A stretch of 10,182 nucleotides of DNA from Bacilli bacterium (GTDB lineage Bacteria; Bacillota_I; Bacilli_A; RF39; UBA660), in the NCBI GenBank assembly GCA_028684735.1, contig JAQUFI010000050.1, forward strand, positions 1 through 10,182, in the 5' to 3' direction. The position numbers and the translations under genes are program-made. Position 1 is the first letter of the stretch; the number at the start of each line of letters is the position of its first letter. The notes under the pieces were generated by a model. It did no database searches. It was not told the origin of the DNA and saw only the letters and a list, made by a program, of their open reading frames with translations. Positions 1 to 6,444 of the stretch are shown piece by piece.

Positions 1-1
1 T

Positions 2-1402
2 AATGCAGGATATAGATATGTTGGGCGATACCTTTCTGGAACTATTGGTGGTGGTATAAGTAAAGCTCTTTCAAAAGAAGAAATAGAAATTGCATATAGT
101 AATGGATTAAAAATATTTCCTATACAACAATCAAGTGCCAATACAGTAGCATATTTCACAGAAGAACAAGGCATTTCTGATGCTAATAGCGCATATGATC
201 ACGCTATTAATCTGAGCATACCATCAGAAACTATAATATATTTTGCAGTCGATTGCGATCCACAAGATTGGCAAATTACAGATAATATTTTACCTTATTT
301 TGAAAAAGTTAAAGAAACAATGGATACACTACACGATGGGAAATATAAAATAGGCGTTTACGGAACTCGTAATGTATGTACTAGAGTATCTAACAACGAC
401 TATGCAGTTAGTAGTTTTGTTGGCGATATGTCTACTGGATTTAGTGGAAACTTAGGATTTAAAATTCCTGAGAACTGGGCATTTGATCAATTTTCAACTG
501 TCACTATCGGAACCGGTATTGGTCAAATAGAAATTGATAAGGATGGATATTCCGGGGCAAACATTGGAATAAATAATGATGTGTTAGATAGTGTCACAAA
601 GGTATATAACAATTTATCTTCTATTTATGATATTGCTATGATATATACAAACAACAATACCACCCAAAGTAATCTTTTAACATTACAATATTTAAGAAAA
701 AGAGGAGGATATGGATCAACATATAGTTCAGGTGACATGTCAATAATAAAATGGAATACTGTTGCAGGAACTATAGATGAAGTCTTCTGTCTATTAGTAG
801 AAGGATTGCTTGGAAAAGTCGATTTAGATTTTATTGATCCGACTGTTAATATTCCATACGACTTAACTCACTTTGGGGCAACGCTAAATTCAACTTTATA
901 TCCAGTTGCCGGATTAGATTTAGATGGATTTAATGAAATTGTAGATATTTTCTCAGGTTGGGGCGGAGACATGGTAAGTTATGCTAATAATGTTGAATCT
1001 CACGATGGGGACGGTGTGCAAGAATGGGCTAATAATAACATATGTAGGAATTCAGGTACTAATTTTGATTTAGAAGATTATCTATGTGATCTTGATGCGG
1101 TAAATATTGCAAATTTAATGGATACTAATTCTCTATCTTTACCCGAAGCATTTTTATTGTACTTTGATACAATAGATACTGAAACAGGAAAGTTATATGC
1201 GGCCACTAGAACTACAAGATATATAGATTCTATAACTTTTAACTACTTCCTAACATTATGTTTAGAGGTTACCGCAGATGAATTTCCAATGAATTTCTTA
1301 AGGAGTTTATTAATTAATGATGATGTGACTCAAACACACGTTGATATAGCAATGGGCGCATTTGTACAATTTGTATATGATGAATATATGAGTGGTAGAT
1401 AA
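2..1402 (+). CDS. Glycoside-hydrolase-like (DUF1906/Rv2525c-type) protein with unassigned C-terminal domain, 5' end outside window
   Basis: The reading frame is open from base 2, well before the first internal ATG at 320, so the gene starts upstream of the window; 466 residues are visible. Visible residues 1-185 match the Rv2525c-like/DUF1906 domain, a TIM-barrel relative of GH25 lysozymes. I see YRYVGRYLSG at the start, then FPIQQSS, the acidic strand motif FAVDCD (D84, D86), YKIGVYG, and NWAFDQFSTVTI followed by EIDKD. Family members are thought to act on the cell wall or a related glycan, but enzyme activity is often unproven. After a linker, residues about 285-466 form a second domain with DLTHFGATLN and FSGWGGDM, which I cannot name. 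The missing N-terminus could carry a signal peptide. It converges on the neighbouring gene across a shared terminator. The domain call is firm; the substrate is unknown. Confidence 0.8.
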   Translation, partial: NAGYRYVGRYLSGTIGGGISKALSKEEIEIAYSNGLKIFPIQQSSANTVAYFTEEQGISDANSAYDHAINLSIPSETIIYFAVDCDPQDWQITDNILPYFEKVKETMDTLHDGKYKIGVYGTRNVCTRVSNNDYAVSSFVGDMSTGFSGNLGFKIPENWAFDQFSTVTIGTGIGQIEIDKDGYSGANIGINNDVLDSVTKVYNNLSSIYDIAMIYTNNNTTQSNLLTLQYLRKRGGYGSTYSSGDMSIIKWNTVAGTIDEVFCLLVEGLLGKVDLDFIDPTVNIPYDLTHFGATLNSTLYPVAGLDLDGFNEIVDIFSGWGGDMVSYANNVESHDGDGVQEWANNNICRNSGTNFDLEDYLCDLDAVNIANLMDTNSLSLPEAFLLYFDTIDTETGKLYAATRTTRYIDSITFNYFLTLCLEVTADEFPMNFLRSLLINDDVTQTHVDIAMGAFVQFVYDEYMSGR

Positions 1403-1424
1403 TCAATTTAAAATTGATTAATGT

Positions 1425-1457
1425 AAAAAACTGATATTTTAAAAATATCAGTTTTTT
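1425..1457. terminator. Bidirectional intrinsic terminator
   Basis: Two 16-base arms (1425-1440 and 1442-1457) are perfect reverse complements: an A-run, then CTGATATTTT, and its mirror ending in a T-run. Either strand therefore gives a hairpin followed by U residues. It lies between the convergent ends of the glycoside-hydrolase-like gene (1402) and the secreted-protein gene (1487) and can serve both. A second short palindrome (9-base arms, 1401-1409 and 1411-1419) overlaps the stop codon of the left gene. Confidence 0.9.
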
Positions 1458-1486
1458 CATTTTAATAATGAATCTTAATACTAATT

Positions 1487-2329
1487 TTATTCATTTGTAA
1501 TTAGTTTTTTTGATAAATTATTTAGTAATTTATTGAGATCTGAATAGGTAGCATTTTTTTCCGTTGCTAAATTAGATTCAATTTTTTGTGATTTAATAAT
1601 ACTTTTTTCTATTTCTTGTACATCATCAAACATTGCTTTTTCTGTTACAGAAGCACTCTTGTTTTTTTCTACATCGGATAAATAGTTTCCATTACCATCT
1701 ATAAATTCAATGTTTATTTCATGTATTTTTCCATAGTCAAGTAAATATGAAACTTGCCATTTTCCTTTAACGTTTTCATCTGAAGATACCTGAGTTTCTT
1801 TGTCTAAGAATGGGGCTTCAAAATATTTTCCCGGTATAGTTTTCATCTCTGAATTAATAGTTCTATTAAACAAATCTACAAGATATTCTTTGCTAATTTT
1901 TGCTATATTTAATTCTTCTAAATCAGATAAACTTATTGTTTTATCAAATTGTTTTTTGTTGAAGAACTTATTTATTTCCTTTATTTCTTCTCTGTATTCT
2001 TTTGAAGTTGATAAGGTGGCATACTTCGAAGGAATTTTTTGTATTTCTTCACCGGTTTCTTTATTTTTATAAGAAATGTAGTAGTCATCTGATTCTTTGT
2101 ATTTTAAATTAAATCCATCAAAAATATAACTTCTAGTTTTATCGCTCTTTGCATAAGCAATTTCAAAGCCATAGAACCATCCGTCTTCTTTATTATCGTA
2201 TATACTTTTCTCAGTATAAGTAATTTTAATATCATTTTGTTCTGCACTTACACTTTGCGCATTTGCAACCAAAAATCCAACAGCAAATAAACCAATTAAT
2301 ATTACACTAGCAATAACTTTATTTTTCAT
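1487..2329 (-). CDS. Secreted protein of unknown function, 280 aa
   Basis: I do not recognise this family. The N-terminus is a classical Sec signal peptide: MKNK, a hydrophobic core (about residues 5-22), and possible cleavage after ANA (24) or VSA (29). The mature part is about 250 residues, hydrophilic, rich in Lys, Glu and Asn, and has no cysteine, which argues against a lipoprotein. It has no LPXTG sorting signal and no second membrane segment, so it is probably released. The C-terminal 80 residues are charged and look helical. The start is secure: AAGGAGGTG at 2334-2342 sits just before the ATG. It lies 25 bases behind the other secreted-protein gene, on the same strand and with a similar signal peptide, so the two form an operon that ends at the 1425-1457 terminator. 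Confidence 0.8.
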   Translation of the reverse strand: MKNKVIASVILIGLFAVGFLVANAQSVSAEQNDIKITYTEKSIYDNKEDGWFYGFEIAYAKSDKTRSYIFDGFNLKYKESDDYYISYKNKETGEEIQKIPSKYATLSTSKEYREEIKEINKFFNKKQFDKTISLSDLEELNIAKISKEYLVDLFNRTINSEMKTIPGKYFEAPFLDKETQVSSDENVKGKWQVSYLLDYGKIHEINIEFIDGNGNYLSDVEKNKSASVTEKAMFDDVQEIEKSIIKSQKIESNLATEKNATYSDLNKLLNNLSKKLITNE

Positions 2330-2354
2330 TTTACACCTCCTTATATTATATTTT

Positions 2355-2849
2355 TTAATTCATACATTGATTGTAGTAAAAAAGTCCTTGTGGAATTGGA
2401 GGATCACCATATGTTCCAGATATAAAGAAAGTCATATATAGTTCACATGTTTGATCTCCCTCGCTATCAATATTCCCTGTAATATATGTTTCTTGAAGCC
2501 AAAAATCTGTTAATACTCTGCCTTCAAACCAACCTATATAATATTTGACACGTTCATCTGGATTTCCTACTGGATCGTCCTCCCATAAATGCCCATGTAC
2601 TATTGTTCCACTACTTGGTTGATACCAATTAGGTAAAGTTCCAAAATTAGAAAACCACACCGCAGTATTGCTACCTTTACATGCACTCGCTGTAGTGGTA
2701 AGCGATGTTGTCAACCCTTTATTAGTAGCAACAACCTGCGCTATTTGAGGCGCCTGTAAACCGCCACTACAAGTTGCATTAACTTGTTGAGCGCCAACAA
2801 AAAGCAATCCAAAAGCAAATAAACAAAGGAAGAGAACATTTTTTTTCAT
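2355..2849 (-). CDS. Small secreted protein with four cysteines, unknown function, 164 aa
   Basis: Family not recognised. A Sec signal peptide (MKKN, hydrophobic residues 5-20, likely cut after VNA at 25) precedes a mature domain of about 139 residues. The mature part has four cysteines (27, 57, 135, 162), an even number compatible with two disulfides, and five tryptophans (65, 75, 89, 107, 117), giving an aromatic-rich and probably beta-rich small domain. There is no convincing lipobox (VNATC) and no wall anchor. Start choice: the frame opens with a GTG at 2858, but that GTG is part of the ribosome binding site AAGGAGGTGAT (2854-2864), so the ATG at 2849 is the true start. It is the first gene of a two-gene operon with the 280-aa secreted protein. 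A binding protein, inhibitor or bacteriocin-like effector would all fit; nothing proves any of them. Confidence 0.8.
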   Translation of the reverse strand: MKKNVLFLCLFAFGLLFVGAQQVNATCSGGLQAPQIAQVVATNKGLTTSLTTTASACKGSNTAVWFSNFGTLPNWYQPSSGTIVHGHLWEDDPVGNPDERVKYYIGWFEGRVLTDFWLQETYITGNIDSEGDQTCELYMTFFISGTYGDPPIPQGLFYYNQCMN

Positions 2850-2931
2850 TATTATCACCTCCTTACTTTTAAAATTCTATTAATGGACCTGCCAAGTAAT
2901 AGTCATAAATTTTGAAGGTTAGTTGAAACTT

Positions 2932-2980
2932 AAATAAAGAAAAAGCAGTACCTTCTAATCATATAGATGAAAGATACTGC
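2932..2980 (-). terminator. Leader hairpin with T-tract: attenuator or small-RNA terminator
   Basis: On the - strand, GCAGTATCTT (2971-2980) pairs with AAGGTACTGC (2945-2954), ten pairs including one G-U, around a 16-base loop. TTTTTCTTTATTT follows (2932-2944). This is a standard intrinsic terminator, but it starts only about 10 bases after the predicted transcription start of the secreted-protein operon. It would therefore stop transcription after about 55 nucleotides unless relieved. It could be an attenuator or the end of a tiny RNA. It could also be a back-up terminator for the upstream gene, which already has one at 3047-3084. Confidence 0.65.
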
Positions 2981-2995
2981 GTATTCATCATTAAC

Positions 2996-3024
2996 ATTGT
3001 AACATGAAGTTCTAAAATTATCAA
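2996..3024 (-). promoter_or_regulatory. Strong sigma-A-type promoter for the secreted-protein operon
   Basis: On the - strand, TTGATA (-35, 3019-3024) is followed by a 17-base spacer and TACAAT (-10, 2996-3001). TG one base upstream makes it an extended -10 element. Both boxes are one mismatch from consensus with ideal spacing. Transcription should begin near 2988-2990, about 140 bases before the ATG of the 164-aa secreted protein. The promoter lies just after the terminator of the upstream gene (3047-3084), so the secreted operon is a separate transcription unit read by the housekeeping sigma factor. This is a consensus match only. Confidence 0.7.
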
Positions 3025-3046
3025 TTTGATTAAATTTTATTTTAAA

Positions 3047-3084
3047 AAAACTACTGTATTTGTCTAATCATTTACAGTAGTTTT
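3047..3084 (-). terminator. Intrinsic terminator overlapping the stop codon
   Basis: On the - strand the arms AAAACTACTGTA (3073-3084) and TACAGTAGTTTT (3047-3058) are perfect 12-base complements around a 14-base loop, followed by more T residues. The 5' arm encodes the last codons of the eight-cysteine protein, and the TGA stop (3068-3070) lies in the loop. It separates that gene from the secreted-protein operon. Confidence 0.85.
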
Positions 3085-3859
3085 CTTTATATTCAAAATC
3101 TGTACTTCCTATATAAATATCTTGGTTGCCACTAATTGTATTACATTTTAAGAGAGAAAAATCTTTATTTTTGTATAATGTGGAACCACCATCTTTAAAA
3201 ATTTGTCTTGTAGCAGCCTTATTTTCAACCTGATATTCTAAAAAACCTATAACATCGTACATTGAAATCCAATCATAAAAAAGCATATTATTTAAAAAAT
3301 TCATTGTCTCTAATCCCGTCTGAAGCAATAGGTCCCCAAAGCATTCATAATATACATTGTACATATTACCATCTTTATTTAAATATTTAAATTGTTCAGG
3401 AATATAACAAGTTCCACTTTCGTTTTTTAATCTATAATCTATTTGATATTTCAATTTTGTTGGATTTGTCACAACACTACAGTCGTTATTATCATATTCA
3501 CCTTTATCATAAGTAATGAAAAAAGTATTCATAATTAACCCATACTTGACACCATATTCTGTTATAGTTATATTGTGCTTTTTATCATAATAAATTGTTT
3601 TGTTATTACAGGTTCTTTTTTCATATTTTTTCATAATAGTATTTAATTCTGATTGAATGTTTAATTTACTACTAAATGTTTTAAAAGTAGCTGAAAACAT
3701 ACAGCATTCTTTTTCAAAAACAGATAGCTTAGGAATTTCAAGTGTTGCATTAGTTTGTTTTGAAGTATATGCTGTAGTTCCAAATGGAATAAATTTTAAA
3801 CTTACAAATAACCCGATCAATAAGATAATAATAAACATCATGATATTCTTTCTTCTCAT
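3068..3859 (-). CDS. Membrane-anchored or secreted eight-cysteine protein, unknown function, 263 aa
   Basis: MRRKN followed by a hydrophobic stretch (residues 6-24) gives an N-terminal anchor or uncleaved signal peptide; the rest lies outside the membrane. The outer domain holds eight cysteines (52, 53, 84, 127, 151, 173, 239, 262), an even number that suggests up to four disulfides. It includes the segment YYDKKHNITITEYGV. I cannot assign a function. Start choice: the frame opens at a GTG (3865) that overlaps the ribosome binding site AAGGAG (3865-3870); the ATG at 3859, five bases after that site, is the better start. The gene follows the anti-sigma gene by 78 bases on the same strand and ends inside its own terminator hairpin. 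Its position suggests an envelope partner or target of the sigma/anti-sigma pair, but that is inference. Confidence 0.75.
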   Translation of the reverse strand: MRRKNIMMFIIILLIGLFVSLKFIPFGTTAYTSKQTNATLEIPKLSVFEKECCMFSATFKTFSSKLNIQSELNTIMKKYEKRTCNNKTIYYDKKHNITITEYGVKYGLIMNTFFITYDKGEYDNNDCSVVTNPTKLKYQIDYRLKNESGTCYIPEQFKYLNKDGNMYNVYYECFGDLLLQTGLETMNFLNNMLFYDWISMYDVIGFLEYQVENKAATRQIFKDGGSTLYKNKDFSLLKCNTISGNQDIYIGSTDFEYKENYCK

Positions 3860-3879
3860 ATTCACTCCTTATATATTTA

Positions 3880-3909
3880 TATATATTCTGTCATCTATTC
3901 AAATTACAA
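3880..3909 (-). promoter_or_regulatory. Possible promoter for the eight-cysteine protein gene
   Basis: On the - strand, TTGTAA (3904-3909) and TATATA (3880-3885) are 18 bases apart, in the 78-base gap between the anti-sigma gene and the eight-cysteine gene. The region is so A+T-rich that such boxes arise easily. Read-through from the sigma operon is an equally good explanation. Confidence 0.3.
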
Positions 3910-3937
3910 AAAAACAAGGCAAGTAACTATTTAATCA

Positions 3938-4699
3938 TTAAAGTTTAATGTTTTCAATTATTTCAAGCATCTCATTTTCTGTTATATTTTTACCAGTTAG
4001 TTTATATAAAATGTTATCATAAACAAATGTTGCACTCAATCTTTTACTATCCCAATCATTTGTGTATATAACTACATTTATATTGAGATTTTTAATACTA
4101 TAAGTATTATCTATGTCCTTACCACCCGTAGCATCTAATCCTTCTTTAAATGCTAATATGTAACCTTCATCAGCATCTTCGTTCAAAAAAGAAGCATGAA
4201 GGCTTATATTTTTTTCTTCACTATAAACAATAAAATCTGAAATAATAACATCCATTCTTCCGATACTTCCATCTTTATTTAATCCTGTCATATACGAAAC
4301 TTCACTTGAAGTTGATTGATCTGATTTCAAAATACTAAACCCTAGCATTTTCTCAAACTCACTAATAGTTATTGTTTTCATAGGACCATTTTCTTCCGTC
4401 TTTTCAATATTTTTTGAAATTTTCTTAAAAGTATTGTTTTTAGATATTTCCACTTTACTTCCATTTTCCAAAAATATTGATGACGACCAATGAATTATGA
4501 ACTCTTTAATTTCTTTAGCGTACACTGTTGTAAAAGTTAAAGCAAATAGTATTAAAATTAATGAACACACATGTACAAGGCGAAATTTCTTACCACTTTC
4601 TGTTTTTTTGTTGACTGTTGAATTCAGAATACTATTTTCAAGTTCTTCTGAAACATTAATTTTTGAAAAAGCCTTCTTAAAATTTCTATAATTATTCAC
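3938..4699 (-). CDS. Membrane-bound anti-sigma factor (partner of the ECF sigma factor)
   Basis: A cytosolic N-terminal segment of about 40 residues, rich in Lys and Glu and likely helical (NFKKAFSKINVSEELENSIL), precedes one membrane helix (about 41-60). A 190-residue extracytoplasmic domain follows. This layout, and the gene's place directly after an ECF sigma gene whose end it overlaps by 8 bases (4692-4699), is typical of DUF4179/DUF4367-type anti-sigma factors of Bacillota. The cytosolic part would hold the sigma factor inactive and the outer part would sense an envelope signal. No zinc-binding HxxxCxxC motif is visible, so it is not a ZAS-type anti-sigma factor. The outer domain includes the repeated-looking motif ISEFEKMLGFSILKSD. 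The 8-base overlap implies translational coupling and balanced amounts of the two proteins. The role is inferred from layout and context. Confidence 0.8.
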   Translation of the reverse strand: MNNYRNFKKAFSKINVSEELENSILNSTVNKKTESGKKFRLVHVCSLILILFALTFTTVYAKEIKEFIIHWSSSIFLENGSKVEISKNNTFKKISKNIEKTEENGPMKTITISEFEKMLGFSILKSDQSTSSEVSYMTGLNKDGSIGRMDVIISDFIVYSEEKNISLHASFLNEDADEGYILAFKEGLDATGGKDIDNTYSIKNLNINVVIYTNDWDSKRLSATFVYDNILYKLTGKNITENEMLEIIENIKL

Positions 4700-5171
4700 A
4701 ATTAAAATCCTCCTTTAAAATTTCTTTTAGTTTTTCTCTTGCGCGAAACAATTGAGTTTGAATTGTAGTTTCTGTTATATTTAATATTTCTGATATTTCT
4801 TTTACTTTATAATTCTCATAATAATAAAGATATACTACTATACGATATTTTTTTGGAAGCTCAAAAACCTCTTCTAATAAATCATCATTTTTATTTTCCT
4901 GATAAAAAATATTCTCTTCTTTTCCAGTGAAGGGTAGTATTTTTCTCTTCCATGCTGATAAAAATAATGTTTTACATTCATTCACAGCGACTCTAATAAG
5001 CCATTTTTTCATATAATCTTTATCACTAAATGAATCAAATTTGTTATACAATTTGACAAAAACATTTTGAGTAATATCGTCTGAATCAGCAAAATTTCTT
5101 GTATAACTAAAAGCAAGTCTATAAATATCATTTTTATATAAATTAAATATTTCAATAAACTCTTTATCCAT
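4692..5171 (-). CDS. ECF-family RNA polymerase sigma factor, 159 aa
   Basis: The protein directs RNA polymerase to a special promoter set when its anti-sigma partner releases it. Region 2 spans about residues 8-65, with DSDDITQNVFVKLY (helix contacting polymerase and the -10 element) and KKWLIRVAVNECK. Region 4 spans about 99-150, with LPKKYRIVVYLYYYENY, the helix-turn-helix VKEISEILNITETTIQTQLF and RAREKLKE. A length of 159 is normal, and neither region 1.1 nor region 3 is present, as expected for ECF factors. Start choice: an upstream in-frame GTG at 5204 would add MKSFSMRRRLS, but GGAGG at 5178-5182, six bases before the ATG at 5171, decides for the shorter form. I saw no clear GAAAC/CGTC-type ECF promoter upstream, so autoregulation is not supported by sequence. 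Confidence 0.92.
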   Translation of the reverse strand: MDKEFIEIFNLYKNDIYRLAFSYTRNFADSDDITQNVFVKLYNKFDSFSDKDYMKKWLIRVAVNECKTLFLSAWKRKILPFTGKEENIFYQENKNDDLLEEVFELPKKYRIVVYLYYYENYKVKEISEILNITETTIQTQLFRAREKLKEILKEDFNCE

Positions 5172-5202
5172 ACTCAACCTCCGTCTCATTGAAAAGCTTT
5201 TC

Positions 5203-5230
5203 ACTATAATAACTAAATAAGAACCAAAAA
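5203..5230 (-). promoter_or_regulatory. Weak candidate promoter for the sigma/anti-sigma operon
   Basis: On the - strand, TATAGT (5203-5208) has a poor -35 match, TTTTTG (5225-5230), 16 bases upstream. It is placed about 30 bases before the sigma gene start. The gap 5172-5439 holds no gene. Besides this site it contains only A+T-rich DNA and a small palindrome, CGATT-A-AATCG, near 5256-5266. Confidence 0.3.
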
Positions 5231-5439
5231 TATCACATTATTTTTTTATATATTTCGATTTAATCGTTTTTTTTGACAAAAAGGATAGTTAATTGTCTAG
5301 TAACTGATATATCTATGTTCTTAATTCTCATATCATTTAAAGCTTAAAAAGTAAAATAACCGTTTTTAAATTGAAAATTTATCATAGATTAGTGATTATA
5401 AAACTTGTTATTTTATGCAATACTCTTTTACAATTCTTT

Positions 5440-6408
5440 TCAATTGATTTCCATATAACAATTTTTTTCAATTTTCTTTTTTTCATCAGTCGTGTAAGCT
5501 TTATCTATAAATTCTTGAAAAATTGGTGCAATCCAAGCTTCAGAACCAGCAGGAGGCACTTCATTATTTTCTATAGCATCAAAATAATCACTGCCTGAAA
5601 TACTTTTTTCATCGTAACAACAGACAACAGTAAAGAAAATCTTCAGAATATAATACATTTTGTTTTTTAAATCTTCTTTATTAAGTTTATGGAAATACTT
5701 AACATTTATTTTTTCATAACCGTTTTTATGAATCCAATCATTGCACATCATATTTATTTTATCTAACTCACTAAATTCATCTGATAAAAATTCAATTGTA
5801 GGTGTATTTTTTATTATTTTAGAAAAATCGAAATTCATCTTTATTTTACCCTCTACCTGATCAATTTTCTTTTTTAGAATATCTTCATCTTTTTTCTCTT
5901 GAACTGCTGTATATTTATCAGTTTTTATAATAGTTTCTGTTTTCTCAGCTCTTAATAAATATAAATATACTTTCAAATTTTCTATCATATCTCTTAAAGC
6001 AAAGAAACATACAATAGGATTCGTTTCGTAATTCATTAAGAAGGCTTTATAATCTGCTAAATTTCTTCCACTAATAATTTCTGTAAAATTTACTATAAAA
6101 TATTTTTCACTATAAAAATCTATGAAACCTAGATTACTTTCTGATAATGATTCTAACATCTCAAAGAACAGATACTCTCTGCTTTCTTTAATATCATTTA
6201 AGTTCAATTCACTTACTTGCTCACAAACATATTTAATCATGAATAATAATTCTATATCAAGATAAATAGTTTCCCAATCGTTTTCAATTGTTACTTTAAT
6301 CATGTTATGATTACATTTCAATAAATTTTCTTTTAATGTATTGTTTATAGTAATAATACTTTTTGAGATAACTACATTCTTATAACGAATGAAAAAATTG
6401 TATTTCAT
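5440..6408 (-). CDS. Unrecognised cytosolic protein downstream of the relaxase, 322 aa
   Basis: No family recognised. There is no signal peptide or membrane segment. The protein is mostly charged and probably helical, with a Lys/Glu-rich linker (about residues 165-190, EKKDEDILKKKIDQVEGKIK) separating an N-terminal part from a C-terminal part. The C-terminal part contains a CNDWIHKNGYEKINVKYF segment and ends with VPPAGSEAWIAPIFQEF. Start choice: the frame opens with a GTG at 6420 that belongs to the ribosome binding site; GAGG (6415-6418) is six bases from the ATG at 6408. Only 36 bases separate it from the relaxase stop, with no terminator between, so it is probably on the mobilization mRNA as its last gene. 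Element cargo such as a defence or maintenance function is a reasonable guess from position alone. The histidine-containing C-terminal segment faintly recalls HEPN-type proteins, but this is not evidence enough to name it. Confidence 0.75.
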   Translation of the reverse strand: MKYNFFIRYKNVVISKSIITINNTLKENLLKCNHNMIKVTIENDWETIYLDIELLFMIKYVCEQVSELNLNDIKESREYLFFEMLESLSESNLGFIDFYSEKYFIVNFTEIISGRNLADYKAFLMNYETNPIVCFFALRDMIENLKVYLYLLRAEKTETIIKTDKYTAVQEKKDEDILKKKIDQVEGKIKMNFDFSKIIKNTPTIEFLSDEFSELDKINMMCNDWIHKNGYEKINVKYFHKLNKEDLKNKMYYILKIFFTVVCCYDEKSISGSDYFDAIENNEVPPAGSEAWIAPIFQEFIDKAYTTDEKKKIEKNCYMEIN

Positions 6409-6444
6409 ATATAACCTCACTCAAAATAATTATAACATCAAAAT

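Noticed and set aside
2850..2858. Longer start (GTG) for the 164-aa secreted protein
   Set aside because: The GTG is part of the ribosome binding site; the same artefact appears at 3865 for the eight-cysteine protein and at 6420 for the unknown 322-aa protein.
3657..3926. Plus-strand frame resembling a small membrane protein
   Set aside because: It is the complement of the signal or anchor region of the eight-cysteine protein; no start signals and composition typical of a shadow frame.
5172..5204. Eleven-residue N-terminal extension of the sigma factor
   Set aside because: A GGAGG site lies inside the extension at the right distance from the inner ATG, and ECF family members start near that ATG.
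5398..5416. Terminator after the 322-aa gene
   Set aside because: The only hairpin (ATAAAA with TTTTAT) is six A/T pairs with no T-tract; too weak to call.
5371..5598. Plus-strand frame of 75 codons, hydrophobic
   Set aside because: It overlaps the end of the minus-strand 322-aa gene, has no ribosome binding site, and its Phe/Ile-rich content is what antisense A+T-rich DNA gives.
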